Below the pieces are notes generated by a model. That model saw nothing but the letters and a program-made list of their open reading frames with translations. It was not told where the DNA came from and did not search any database. The position numbers and the translations under genes were made by a program. From Subdoligranulum variabile (GTDB lineage Bacteria; Bacillota; Clostridia; Oscillospirales; Ruminococcaceae): 64,000 nt of DNA. The DNA is taken from the NCBI GenBank assembly GCA_004554775.1, contig SFKI01000002.1:231058-295057 (forward strand), given 5' to 3'. Shown one piece after another: positions 24,775 through 33,937 of this stretch; the first letter of the stretch is position 1, and each line of letters begins with the position of its first letter.

Positions 24775-24803
24775 ATATTACCTGTTTCGCACATAAATTT
24801 CAA
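24775..24803 (-). promoter_or_regulatory. Promoter of glgBCDA
   Basis: Minus-strand TTGAAA (24798-24803), 17-base spacer, TAATAT (24775-24780). The transcript would start near 24768, which rules out any GlgB start farther upstream. Confidence 0.82.
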
Positions 24804-24897
24804 GGCTTTCTTGTAATAATCTGCTAAAAATTTGTTGGGAGTTGTTTTGGATTTGTGTAAAATCGACACAAATCAGCAGCTTTTCTTGTGCGACTGT

Positions 24898-24948
24898 ATA
24901 AAAAAGACCCATACAAGGTGCTTTTTACACCTTGTATGGGTCTTATTT
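24898..24948 (-). terminator. Terminator of the SGNH hydrolase gene
   Basis: A perfect 17-bp stem, AAGACCCATACAAGGTG with its complement (24904-24920 and 24928-24944), 7-base loop, followed on the minus strand by a run of six T residues. Also T-rich on the plus strand. Confidence 0.93.
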
Positions 24949-24951
24949 AAG

Positions 24952-26004
24952 TTATGCGCCGTAGATATAATAGGGGTTCTGGCCCAGGTACTGGCTGCGG
25001 CGGTTCCACACCGTGTGGGTGGCAAGATACTCAGCCCAAGCGTGGTAGCCTGCGGCGTTGAAATGCACGCCGTCCTTGGTGGCGTAGTCATCGTACTGGC
25101 TGCCGTCTGCCGGGTTGGTGAGAGCTTCACGCACATTGATGAAGTAGCAGCCCTTGCGCAGCGCCATGTTTGCCAGCAGGTCATTGGCGGTGGCAATGCG
25201 GGTATTGTCCAGGCCCGGCTTGCTCTGGACAACATCTTCCTGCACGCCGGGGATGGACTGGATATAGATGGACACACCGGGGTTGAGCTGCTCGCGCAGC
25301 ATGTCGATCAGACGCTCATAGTAGGCAATAAAGCTTTCCTCGCTGCCCTGCACGACCAGATTGTTGGTGCCCACAAGGATATACAGATAGTCCGGCTGGC
25401 TGGAAACAATGGTTTCCAGCGGGGTCTCGGTCGCACCGGTGACAGCGTTTTTTACACTGACATTATTGACAAATGTCTGCACACCTGCGCTGACGTAAGT
25501 GGCATAGTGGGCATTTTTGTAGCCGGTATCGTAGATGCCAAGGCCCGAAGCGATGCTGTCGCCCGCGAAGGTGACGGTGTCAAAATAGGACGGTGCCACG
25601 GTGCCCAACATCGGCACGGCAACCATGCGGTGGTCGGTGTTCAAGTATTCGGTGTCAATGGTCTGCTCGACCGCTGTGGAAGTATCCCACACGGCGGTAT
25701 CCACGGCCTGTACAATGCGTGCAGGGGCCTCCCCTGCGCTGGCGGGCTGCGCAGGGGCCGAGGTCTCGGTGGGCGGTTCCTCGGTGGGCAGTTCCTCGGT
25801 GGGCAGTTCCTCGGTGGGGACGGCGGAAGTCTCGGCAGAAGCAGGCTCGGCGGACGTTACCGCAGCGGGCTGTGCATCATGTTGCATCCAGAAACAGCCG
25901 ACACCGGCGCAGGCCGCTGCCAGAACAAGAATGAGGATCAGCATCAGTTTACGTTTGCGCTTTCGGCCAGCGACCTCATTGCGGTAGGTATAAAAATCGG
26001 ACAT
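24952..26004 (-). CDS. Membrane-anchored SGNH/GDSL hydrolase
   Basis: 350 residues. A basic N-terminus (GRKRKRK) precedes one membrane helix (LMLILILVLAAACAGVGCF), so the enzyme faces outward. A Pro/Thr/Glu linker with tandem PTEEL repeats follows. The hydrolase domain has block I GDSIAS (nucleophile Ser), the GTNN block, and DGVHFNAAGY with the Asp-His pair. Related proteins remove acetyl or acyl groups from cell-wall polymers; substrate unknown. Own promoter at 26044-26072. ATG behind AGGAGC. Confidence 0.87.
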   Translation of the reverse strand: MSDFYTYRNEVAGRKRKRKLMLILILVLAAACAGVGCFWMQHDAQPAAVTSAEPASAETSAVPTEELPTEELPTEEPPTETSAPAQPASAGEAPARIVQAVDTAVWDTSTAVEQTIDTEYLNTDHRMVAVPMLGTVAPSYFDTVTFAGDSIASGLGIYDTGYKNAHYATYVSAGVQTFVNNVSVKNAVTGATETPLETIVSSQPDYLYILVGTNNLVVQGSEESFIAYYERLIDMLREQLNPGVSIYIQSIPGVQEDVVQSKPGLDNTRIATANDLLANMALRKGCYFINVREALTNPADGSQYDDYATKDGVHFNAAGYHAWAEYLATHTVWNRRSQYLGQNPYYIYGA

Positions 26005-26043
26005 GGAATAGCTCCTGACTTTCCGTAATTTGCGGATGATTCT

Positions 26044-26072
26044 ATTATACGCTTTTTGCGGCCCATCAGCAA
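26044..26072 (-). promoter_or_regulatory. Promoter of the SGNH hydrolase gene
   Basis: Minus-strand TTGCTG (26067-26072), 17-base spacer, TATAAT (26044-26049). Confidence 0.8.
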
Positions 26073-26108
26073 GGGAAAGCGAAATCTTTTACAAATAATA
26101 CAGTGGTT

Positions 26109-29100
26109 TTACATCAAGCTGAACAGGTCGACCTGGCTGGTCTCGGGCAGGCTGCCCAGTGCCCCCACGGCGCGCAGTTTGTCAAAGACAGAACTTGCCA
26201 CGCCGCTGGCCTGCTGCAATTCCTCGACCGAGATATACTCCTGCCCGTGGATGGTGGCTTCTTCCAGTGCAATGGCGGCAGCGTCACCCAGGCCGCGGAT
26301 AGAGGTAAACGGAAGGCGGACCTTGCCGTCCTCGACCACGTACTTGCTGGCGTAGCTCTTGCCCAGCTCGATGGGCAGGAACTGGCAGCCGCGCTGCAGC
26401 ATTTCGTTTTCCAGCTGCAAGCTGACAAGGGCATCGTCATCCTTGGCAGTGCGTTCCTCTTTGGGGATCTTTTCGTTGTCCTTCAGGTGCTGTTTGGCAA
26501 CGCGCACCCCGCCGACGGCGGCCTCGTAGTCGATATCCGCGCCGCGGACCGTGAAGTACACAGCGTAGAAGATGGCCGGGTGGTAGACCTTGAACCACAT
26601 CAGGCGGATAGCGGCCATCAGGTAGGCCACGGCGTGTGCCTTGGGGAACATATACTTGATCTTGCGGCAGGACTCGATATACCAGTCGGGCACGTCGTGC
26701 TCTTTCATAGCTTCTTCCCAGCCGGGTTTGAAGCCGCCCTTGGCGACCTTACCTTTACGCACGGCCTCCATGATGTCAAAGGCCATCTTGGGTTCAAGAC
26801 CTTTGCGCAGCAGGTACAGCATGATACTGTCACGGCAGCCGATGACTTCGGCGATCGTGCAGGTGCCGGAACGGATGAGTTCGTCGGCGTTGCCTGTCCA
26901 GACGTCGGTGCCGTGGGACAGGCCGGAGATCTGGATCAGCTCCGAGAAGTTCTTGGGCTGGGCGTCGAGCAGCATCTGGCGCACGAAGTTGGTGCCCATT
27001 TCGGGGATGCCGAAAGTGCCGGTTTTGGAGCCGATCTGCTCTTCGGTCACGCCGAGGGCTTCGGGGCTGGTCAGCAGGCTGTAGACCTTCGGGTCGTTCA
27101 TCGGCACCGAGTCGATGGGGATGCCGGAATATTCCTCGAAGAATTTGTAGAACGTAGGCACATCGTGGCCCAGCTCGTCCAGTTTGAGCAGCGTATCGTG
27201 CAGGTATTTAAATTCGAAGTGGGTGGTCAGCAGGCCGCCCTTGACGTCGTCGGCCGGGTGCTGGATAGCGCAGAAATCATAAATATCAAAGGTGTCCGGA
27301 ACAACGACCATGCCGCCGGGATGCTGGCCGGTGGTGCGCTTGACACCGGTGCAGCCGATGACCAGACGGTTTTCCTCGGCACGGTTGACGGTCTTGCCAC
27401 GTTCCTCAAGGTACTTTTTAACGTAGCCGTAGGCGGTCTTATCCTGCAAACCGGATACCGTACCGGCCTTGAAAACGTTCTCCTTGCCGAAAAGTTCCTC
27501 GGTATAGCGATGAACATGGGACTGATACATACCCGAGAAGTTCAGGTCGATATCAGGCTCTTTATCGCCGTAGAAGCCCAGGAACGTTTCAAACGGGATA
27601 TCGTGACCTTCGACGATCATCGGCTTGCCGCAAACCGGGCAGTCTTTATCGGGCAGGTCGAAACCGTCGAAGTGGATACCGTCGTCGATCCACTCGCTGT
27701 GTTTGCAGTTGGGGCACAGGTAGTGCGGCGGCATTGAGTTGACTTCGGAAATACCAGAAAAGTGCGCTACAGCGGAAGAACCAACAGAGCCACGACTGCC
27801 GACCTGGTAGCCGCCCGCGTTGGAATACGCCACCAGACGCACGGCGATGACGTACAAAACAGCGTAGCCGTGGCCGCAGATGGAATCGAGCTCTTTTTTC
27901 AGCCGCTTTTGCAGCACATCGGGCACTGGGGTGCCGTAGTCGCGCGTGGCATGGCTCCAGGTATCATTGCGCAGCTCTTCCTCCGCGCCGGGGATGCTGG
28001 GTGGGTAGGTGCCCTTGGGGATGGCGCGCAGGTTGTTGTCGATCGTGGCGGCAATCTTGTTGGGGTTGGTCACAACGATCTCGTAAGCCTTATCCTCGGG
28101 CAGATAGCTGAAATCGTCCAACATGTCCGGGGTGGTGCGGTAATACAGCGGGGCCTGGTTGTCAGCGTCTTTAAAGCCGTTGCCTGCCTGCAAAACCGCG
28201 CGGTAGATCCAGTCCTCCGGCTCCTGGAAGTGGGAGTCTCCGGTAGCAACGACGGGCTTGTGCAGATCCTCGCCCAGTTTGATCACAGTACGGTTGAAGT
28301 CCTTGATCGTGTCGATGGATTCAACCTGGCCGTTGCGGACCATGAACTCATTGTTTCCAAGCGGCTGGACTTCGAGATAATCGTAATAGTCAGCGATGCG
28401 CAGCAGCTGTTCGTAGGGCTGGCCGGCCACAATGGCACGGTAGAGCTCACCGGCCTCGCAGGCGGGCGAAAGCAACAATCCCTCGCGGTATTTGTTCAGC
28501 AGACTGCGGGGCACACGCGGCTTTTTAAAGAAATACTGCGTGTGAGCCGCGCTGACGATGCGGTAGAGGTTTTTCAGGCCCACCTGGTTTTGAACCAGAA
28601 TGATGAGGTGATAGTATTTTTTCTTGAGGACCTCTTTGTTGCCGCCAAGGCCGGTGTTGATGGCTTCGACCGTGTGGATGTCCTTTTCCTCAAGGTCGGA
28701 CAGCATGACCTCGAAGATGCGGGCCAGCGCCATGGCATCATCGACCGCGCGGTGGTGGTTAAAAGGCGGAATTTCCAGATGTTTGTTGATGGTATCCAGC
28801 TTATAGTTGCGCAGGCCTGGGAACAGCGCCTGCCCCATGGGCAGGGTGTCGATATAGGTGTTTTCATCCCAGCTGACACCGGCTTTTTCCCCCGCCTTGC
28901 GGATGAAAAGCATATCAAAGCTGTGGGCATTGTGGGCCACGAGGATGTTATTGCCGCAGAACTCCTTGAATGCACGGATGGCTTCCTCGGGGCTGGGGGC
29001 GTCGGCAACCATGGCATCATTGATACCGGTCAGGTCTACGACCTTTTGCGGGATGGGCTTGCCGGGATTGACGAAAGTGCAGAATTTCTTTTCCTCGTTG

Positions 29101-30416
29101 ATCTTGCCGTTTTCGACATAGACGGCGCCGATCTCGGTCAGACGTTCGATGTTGGAATCAAGGCCGGTGGTCTCGGTATCAAAGACAACGAAGGTGCCGG
29201 GCAGTTCCATCTGGGCGTTGCCGTAGACGGCGGGAATCATGTCGTCCACGAAGTAGGCCTCGCAGCCGTAGATCAGCTTGAAGTTGGGGTCCGTTTCGTG
29301 GATGGCGTCGGTCGCCAGCATAGCTTCGGGGTAGCCCTGGCAGACGCCGTGGTCGGTGATGGCAATGGCGCGGTGGCCCATGCGGTGGGCCAGGCGCACG
29401 ATCTTACCAGGGTCGTTGAAGGCGTCCATCGAGCTGGACTTGGTATGCAGGTGCAGCTCAACGCGCTTGTGGCCCTCGGGTGCGGTGTCCTGGCGCTGCT
29501 GGCGCTCGACCTGCAAGACGTCGTAGGGCAGCACGACGAAATCATGCTCGTACTTATCGTACATATAGTTGCCGCGCACGATGAGGGTGGTGCCGGGCTT
29601 GAGGTTCTCCCATTTGGACATGTCGGCGTCCTCGTCCCCCAAAACCTTGAGGTTGACAGAGCCGGAATAGTCAGTGATGGAAGTAAAATAAATCTTGCGG
29701 CGGCTGCCCTTAACCTCGGTGGCGAACACATCGCCCCAGATCGTGACCTTGCCGCCGTCGCCCAGATCATTGAGGGGGCGTGTCTCAGTCGGCTTGAAGT
29801 TTTTGCCGTAGAACAGCTTGACAGGCTTATCCGTAAGGGCAAGGCCCTCGAGGGTAAAGTCAGGCGGGGTCTCCTTGGCCTCGAACTTGACGACAGGGGT
29901 CTTTTCCTGTAAATATTGTTCAAGCTCTTCGTCGGTGCGGGCCTTACCGGTATCGGCCAGGCGGACGATGGGCAGGCTGCCTGTGCGCTCCCGAATCAGC
30001 TCAGCCAGCACGCGGGGCAGCTCAACGCTTTCCAGGATAGCGCGGCCCGCATTGACGCGGACCGTGATGCCGTCGCTGCCGAAAGCGACCGGCTGGCTTT
30101 TATCCAAAAAGCCGTTGACCGGCATGCCCTTTTCTTTGAGCTCCTCAATCATCAGGCGCACAGCTTCGGGCGTGATGTTGGGGTAGGCAAAGTAGTTTTG
30201 CAGGTGCAGCTCGTACCCGGCGAAAACCTCCTGCAAGGAAGCGCAAAGACGCCCGCACAGCGCCTGATCCAAGGGTTCAGAGCTGCGCAGGCGGAGAATC
30301 ACCTGGCGGGTGGTGCGATGCAGCTCGACACAGTCTACAATGACACTGCCGAAAGTATCGCAGAATTGTTTATCGGCCGTAAACTGCGGCCAGACCTGGG
30401 TGACAAAGGGTTTCAA
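26109..30416 (-). CDS. polC: DNA polymerase III alpha subunit, PolC type
   Basis: Leading-strand replicase of low-GC Gram-positives. About 1,435 residues, the normal PolC length. Order: OB domain; PHP domain (KRVELHLHTKSSSMDAF); inserted DEDDh proofreading exonuclease (VFDTETTGLD, VAHNAHSFDM, HRAVDDAMA); a four-Cys zinc finger (CPNCKHSEW...CPVCGKP); and the polymerase core with EPDIDLNFSG and the helix-hairpin-helix end. Start: TTG 30416 behind GAGGT, giving LKPFVTQVWPQF as N-terminus. The open frame extends to 30548 but that part lies in an inverted-repeat element. Downstream of ispG with ~170 bases between. Confidence 0.96.
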   Translation of the reverse strand: MKPFVTQVWPQFTADKQFCDTFGSVIVDCVELHRTTRQVILRLRSSEPLDQALCGRLCASLQEVFAGYELHLQNYFAYPNITPEAVRLMIEELKEKGMPVNGFLDKSQPVAFGSDGITVRVNAGRAILESVELPRVLAELIRERTGSLPIVRLADTGKARTDEELEQYLQEKTPVVKFEAKETPPDFTLEGLALTDKPVKLFYGKNFKPTETRPLNDLGDGGKVTIWGDVFATEVKGSRRKIYFTSITDYSGSVNLKVLGDEDADMSKWENLKPGTTLIVRGNYMYDKYEHDFVVLPYDVLQVERQQRQDTAPEGHKRVELHLHTKSSSMDAFNDPGKIVRLAHRMGHRAIAITDHGVCQGYPEAMLATDAIHETDPNFKLIYGCEAYFVDDMIPAVYGNAQMELPGTFVVFDTETTGLDSNIERLTEIGAVYVENGKINEEKKFCTFVNPGKPIPQKVVDLTGINDAMVADAPSPEEAIRAFKEFCGNNILVAHNAHSFDMLFIRKAGEKAGVSWDENTYIDTLPMGQALFPGLRNYKLDTINKHLEIPPFNHHRAVDDAMALARIFEVMLSDLEEKDIHTVEAINTGLGGNKEVLKKKYYHLIILVQNQVGLKNLYRIVSAAHTQYFFKKPRVPRSLLNKYREGLLLSPACEAGELYRAIVAGQPYEQLLRIADYYDYLEVQPLGNNEFMVRNGQVESIDTIKDFNRTVIKLGEDLHKPVVATGDSHFQEPEDWIYRAVLQAGNGFKDADNQAPLYYRTTPDMLDDFSYLPEDKAYEIVVTNPNKIAATIDNNLRAIPKGTYPPSIPGAEEELRNDTWSHATRDYGTPVPDVLQKRLKKELDSICGHGYAVLYVIAVRLVAYSNAGGYQVGSRGSVGSSAVAHFSGISEVNSMPPHYLCPNCKHSEWIDDGIHFDGFDLPDKDCPVCGKPMIVEGHDIPFETFLGFYGDKEPDIDLNFSGMYQSHVHRYTEELFGKENVFKAGTVSGLQDKTAYGYVKKYLEERGKTVNRAEENRLVIGCTGVKRTTGQHPGGMVVVPDTFDIYDFCAIQHPADDVKGGLLTTHFEFKYLHDTLLKLDELGHDVPTFYKFFEEYSGIPIDSVPMNDPKVYSLLTSPEALGVTEEQIGSKTGTFGIPEMGTNFVRQMLLDAQPKNFSELIQISGLSHGTDVWTGNADELIRSGTCTIAEVIGCRDSIMLYLLRKGLEPKMAFDIMEAVRKGKVAKGGFKPGWEEAMKEHDVPDWYIESCRKIKYMFPKAHAVAYLMAAIRLMWFKVYHPAIFYAVYFTVRGADIDYEAAVGGVRVAKQHLKDNEKIPKEERTAKDDDALVSLQLENEMLQRGCQFLPIELGKSYASKYVVEDGKVRLPFTSIRGLGDAAAIALEEATIHGQEYISVEELQQASGVASSVFDKLRAVGALGSLPETSQVDLFSLM

Positions 30417-30457
30417 TCGTGTACCTCGTACATTGTAAAGAGAGCATTGGACGCAAC

Positions 30458-30561
30458 GTAGGGGCGAACAGTGTTCGCCCGCAGGTGTTTTGAGGCAAGA
30501 GCAGCTCGCCCGTGAAAGCGCAGTAGCATTAAGTTGGCGGGCGAACAATGTTCGTCCCTAC
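30458..30561. repeat. MITE-like inverted-repeat element between ispG and polC
   Basis: Two 25-base arms, GTAGGGGCGAACAGTGTTCG.. at 30458-30482 and its inverted copy at 30537-30561, differ at only 2 positions and flank 54 bases. Each arm is itself nearly palindromic (GGGCGAAC..GTTCGCCC). No coding capacity of its own. It extends the polC frame artificially upstream. Looks like a small non-autonomous mobile or REP-type repeat; copies elsewhere in the genome are expected but not visible here. Confidence 0.75.
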
Positions 30562-30589
30562 AACCGTTACCATAAAAGGGCGCTACATT

Positions 30590-31642
30590 TTACATTTTAT
30601 GAATTTCATCCAGCAGCTGGGCGACGATGTCGCCTTTCAGCATGCGGACTTTCTCGCCGCGGATGAAGAGCAGGGCTTCGTCCTTGCCGCCGGCAATGCC
30701 GATGTCAGCATCGGATGCTTCGCCGGGGCCGTTGACGACACAGCCCATGATGGCAATTTTGAGCGGCTTTTTGAAGCCCTCATCCCGCAGGCGCTTTTCG
30801 ACCTCGTTGGCGATCTCGATCATCGGATACTGGGTGCGGCCGCAGGTCGGGCAGCTGATGATCTCGGGCCCGGCCACGGCGTAGCCGACGGCGCGCAGGA
30901 TATCATAACCGGCGTAGACCTCGTTCTCGGGTTCATCGGTCAGGCTGACGCGCAGCGTATCGCCCAAGCCCTCCAGCAGCAGCCCGCCGATGCCCATGCC
31001 GGATTTGATCAGGCCCATGCGGTTGCCGCCTGCCTCGGTCACGCCGACATGCAGGGGGTAATCGGTCTGACTGGCCAGCAGGCGGTACGCGGCCATCATG
31101 CGGGGGACGTTGCTGGATTTGATCGAAATAACGATGTTATTGAAATCGTGTTTTTCCAAAAGATGTACATGATACAAAGCGCTTTCGACCATAGCTTCGG
31201 GTACGGGGGCACCGTACTTGGCCAGGATGTGCTTTTCCAGGCTGCCGCCGTTGACGCCGATGCGGATGGGCACACCTTTTTGGTTGCAGGCGTCGGCCAC
31301 AGCCTTGACGCGGTCGTCATCGCCGATGTTGCCGGGGTTGATGCGAATTTTATCGGCACCGGCATCGAGCGCAGCCAGCGCGGCGCGATAGTCAAAATGA
31401 ATATCAGCCACAACGGGGATATCCACGGCTTCTTTGATGGCCGCGACAACTGCGGCGTCCGACGGGCTGGGTACCGTGACGCGGACGATCTGGCAGCCTG
31501 CCGCAGCCACGCGCTTGGCCTGGGCCACGTTGCCTGCGATATCCTTGACGGGGACGTTCAGCATCGTCTGCACCGCGATGGGGTTGGTGCCGCCGATTTT
31601 GATGTTGCCGATTTTAACTTCTCTTTTCAGTTGACGTGTCAT
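30590..31642 (-). CDS. ispG: 4-hydroxy-3-methylbut-2-en-1-yl diphosphate synthase
   Basis: [4Fe-4S] enzyme of the MEP isoprenoid pathway, converting MEcPP to HMBPP. About 350 residues. N-terminal TIM-barrel-like part (GNIKIGGTNPIAVQTMLN, IRINPGNIG, VRIGVN-type IRIGVNGGSL). The cluster Cys are in ISCPTCGRTQYP and MGCVVNGPGEA. ATG 31642 behind TAAGGAG; the upstream extension overlaps rseP. Downstream of dxr and rseP, as in many Firmicutes. Confidence 0.97.
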   Translation of the reverse strand: MTRQLKREVKIGNIKIGGTNPIAVQTMLNVPVKDIAGNVAQAKRVAAAGCQIVRVTVPSPSDAAVVAAIKEAVDIPVVADIHFDYRAALAALDAGADKIRINPGNIGDDDRVKAVADACNQKGVPIRIGVNGGSLEKHILAKYGAPVPEAMVESALYHVHLLEKHDFNNIVISIKSSNVPRMMAAYRLLASQTDYPLHVGVTEAGGNRMGLIKSGMGIGGLLLEGLGDTLRVSLTDEPENEVYAGYDILRAVGYAVAGPEIISCPTCGRTQYPMIEIANEVEKRLRDEGFKKPLKIAIMGCVVNGPGEASDADIGIAGGKDEALLFIRGEKVRMLKGDIVAQLLDEIHKM

Positions 31643-31653
31643 CGTTTTTCTCC

Positions 31654-32754
31654 TTACAAGAATCGGGTGAGGTCCTGCATTGTGACAAACACCATCAGCC
31701 ACAAAAGCAGCGCCATACCGGCAGTATTGACGACCATCTGCAATTTCTGCGGCACGGCACGGCCAAAGACAGCTTCGATCAGCAAAAAGATCAGCTTACA
31801 GCCGTCCAGCGCCGGGATGGGCAGCAGGTTAAAGATGCCGATATTGATGGTGATGAGCGCGAGCAGTGAGAAAACATCCTGCCAGCCGTACTGGATAGCC
31901 TGGCCGATGGTGGTGGCAGTGCCGATAGGGCCGGAAAGTTCTTCGACCCCGACCTGGCCGGTGGCAAGCTGCCAGAAGCTGCCCAGGATGGCGGTGCTGT
32001 AATAACGGAACAGCGTGCCGGTGCGCTGCAACACATGCCACGGCGTTTTGGGAAGCGCCGCAACGCGGAAATCAATAGCAATCGTATTGCCGTCGGCATT
32101 GGTCGAGGTACCGACCGTGACGCCGGGCAGTTGTACGACCTGGCCGCCGCGAAGCACGGTAAAATCATGCGGTTGGGCGGTGCCGTCAAACCGGGCGGAA
32201 AGGTCGCTGATGGTGCGGCAGACCTGACCATCCACTTTTAAAATGGTATCCCCTTCCCGCAGGCCGTCGGCGTAGCTTTGGGCGTTGTCAGTAAATTGGG
32301 CTACGGTAGTGCTGGCAAGTTTGCCACTGGTAAGTACCAGCACCAGCAGCACCACAAAGCCAAGCACAAAGTTCATCAGCGCACCGCACAGCGTCACATA
32401 AAAACGCTGCCAAGCGGTGGCTTCTTCAAAAGGCTGGTCCTGCACAACGACCGGGAACAGGCTGTGTCTGCGCGGTTTGGCCGGAGAGGGCGGCGCGGGG
32501 GGTGCACTTTCTTCGCCTTCGTCCAGTTCTTCCATCAGAGCGCTGAACAGGTTATAACCGCCCAATGGGAACAGGCGCAGGGTGTAAAGCGTATTTCCTC
32601 GCCTGCGCTGTAACAGCTTGGGGCCGAACCCGACGGAAAACTCCTCGACATGGATGCCGCAGTGGCGGGCGGCGAGGAAATGCCCCAGTTCGTGGACCAA
32701 GATGACAGCCCCAAACACGAGCAGCGATACCAGCCCGGTCAGCAATGCAGTCAT
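31654..32754 (-). CDS. rseP: Site-2 membrane metalloprotease (RseP/RasP family)
   Basis: Intramembrane zinc protease that cuts anti-sigma factors and leftover signal peptides. About 366 residues. Zinc site HELGH in the first helix (VILVHELGHFLAARHCG) and the third ligand in LLPIPALDGCKL near the C-terminus. A PDZ domain lies between (GLREGDTILKVDGQ). A Pro/Ala/Glu-rich loop of ~25 residues precedes the second helix. I prefer ATG 32754 to the GTG at 32760, which overlaps the ribosome site GAGGTGG. Confidence 0.95.
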   Translation of the reverse strand: MTALLTGLVSLLVFGAVILVHELGHFLAARHCGIHVEEFSVGFGPKLLQRRRGNTLYTLRLFPLGGYNLFSALMEELDEGEESAPPAPPSPAKPRRHSLFPVVVQDQPFEEATAWQRFYVTLCGALMNFVLGFVVLLVLVLTSGKLASTTVAQFTDNAQSYADGLREGDTILKVDGQVCRTISDLSARFDGTAQPHDFTVLRGGQVVQLPGVTVGTSTNADGNTIAIDFRVAALPKTPWHVLQRTGTLFRYYSTAILGSFWQLATGQVGVEELSGPIGTATTIGQAIQYGWQDVFSLLALITINIGIFNLLPIPALDGCKLIFLLIEAVFGRAVPQKLQMVVNTAGMALLLWLMVFVTMQDLTRFL

Positions 32755-32769
32755 ATCCACCTCACAAAA

Positions 32770-33921
32770 TCAGATATGTGCTTCCACATAGGCGCGTGCC
32801 ATGCGGTCACATTCGTAAACATCGGCAAGCGTATAATCGCCGCCGAAAGAATCACTGTCGACGATGCCCTCGACCAGACGGCCGATATCCAAAAAGCCGA
32901 TCTCATTGCGCAGGAAGTGCGCCACAGCGGCCTCGTTGGCACCGTTGGCGGCACAGGGAGCCAGGCCGCCCTTGCGGATGGCCTTTTTGCAGGCAGCCAG
33001 ACAGCGGAATGTTTCTTCGTCCGCCTGGGCGATGCTGAGCTTGGTCAGGGCGGTGAAATCCAGCTCCGGCACGGGGCTGGGCAGCCGATCCGGCCAGGTC
33101 AGCGCGTACTGGATGGGAATGCGCATATCCGGCACGCCCAGCTGGGCAATGATGGAATGGTCGGCGAACTGCACAGCCGAGTGAATGATGCTCTCACGCT
33201 GGACGACAATTTGAATCTTATCCTCCGGCAGGCCGAAGAGCCAGGCAGCCTCGATAAGCTCAAGGCCCTTATTCATCAGAGTAGCGGAATCAATGGTGAT
33301 CTTGGCACCCATGTTCCAGTTGGGGTGCTTGAGGGCGTCGGCTTTGGTCTTAGTGCGCAGTTCTTCGGTCTTCATGCCAAAGAACGGGCCGCCGGACGCG
33401 GTGAGCAGAATTTTCTCCAGCGTTTTGGCGCTGGGGGCATCCTGCAAGCACTGGAAAATGGCGCTATGCTCGCTGTCCACGGGCAGCAGCTTGACGCCGT
33501 GCTTTTTGACGGCGTCGGTGACAAGGTGACCGCCGGTGACAAGGCTCTCTTTGTTGGCAAGGGCCAGGTCGTGGCCGTTCTCGATCGCAGCCAGCGAAGC
33601 AGGCAGACCGGCGATGCCGACAACAGCGTTCAGCACGATGTCGGGGCCATCCATGGCAGCCAGCTCACGCAGACCTTCGGCACCTTGCAGCAGCTTGGGG
33701 GCATCGGGCTGACCAGTCAGCGCGGCGGAAAGTTTTTCGTAGGCGGCAGGGTCCACCACGGCCACGTACCGGGGGTGAAACTCATGGATCTGAGCCAGCA
33801 GCTTATCCACGCTGGAATTGGCAGCCAGACCGAACACAGAATACCCGTGCATACGGGCAACGTCCAGGCTCTGGGTGCCGATAGAGCCGGTAGAGCCCAG
33901 CAGCGTAATGACTTTATTCAT
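32770..33921 (-). CDS. dxr: 1-deoxy-D-xylulose-5-phosphate reductoisomerase
   Basis: First committed enzyme of the MEP pathway (DXP to MEP, NADPH). About 383 residues. NADPH motif LLGSTGSIGTQSLDV, NKESLVTGG, catalytic flap and metal region ILLTASGGPFFGM and HPNWNMGAKITIDSATLMNKGLELIEA (read in pieces), C-terminal helical domain. ATG 33921 behind AAAGGA. Sits 16 bases after cdsA and immediately before rseP. Confidence 0.97.
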   Translation of the reverse strand: MNKVITLLGSTGSIGTQSLDVARMHGYSVFGLAANSSVDKLLAQIHEFHPRYVAVVDPAAYEKLSAALTGQPDAPKLLQGAEGLRELAAMDGPDIVLNAVVGIAGLPASLAAIENGHDLALANKESLVTGGHLVTDAVKKHGVKLLPVDSEHSAIFQCLQDAPSAKTLEKILLTASGGPFFGMKTEELRTKTKADALKHPNWNMGAKITIDSATLMNKGLELIEAAWLFGLPEDKIQIVVQRESIIHSAVQFADHSIIAQLGVPDMRIPIQYALTWPDRLPSPVPELDFTALTKLSIAQADEETFRCLAACKKAIRKGGLAPCAANGANEAAVAHFLRNEIGFLDIGRLVEGIVDSDSFGGDYTLADVYECDRMARAYVEAHI

Positions 33922-33937
33922 GTTGACACGTCCTTTT

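Noticed and set aside
27762..29912. 716-residue plus-strand frame opposite polC
   Set aside because: Mirror frame of a strongly conserved gene; its composition is the complement of polC codons and there is no start signal. The same holds for the long frames opposite glgA (18702-20168), glgC (21372-22619) and the zinc-ribbon gene (55591-57030).
30417..30548. 44-residue N-terminal extension of PolC
   Set aside because: It runs through the inverted-repeat element; a TTG with a correctly spaced GAGGT at 30416 gives the family's normal length.
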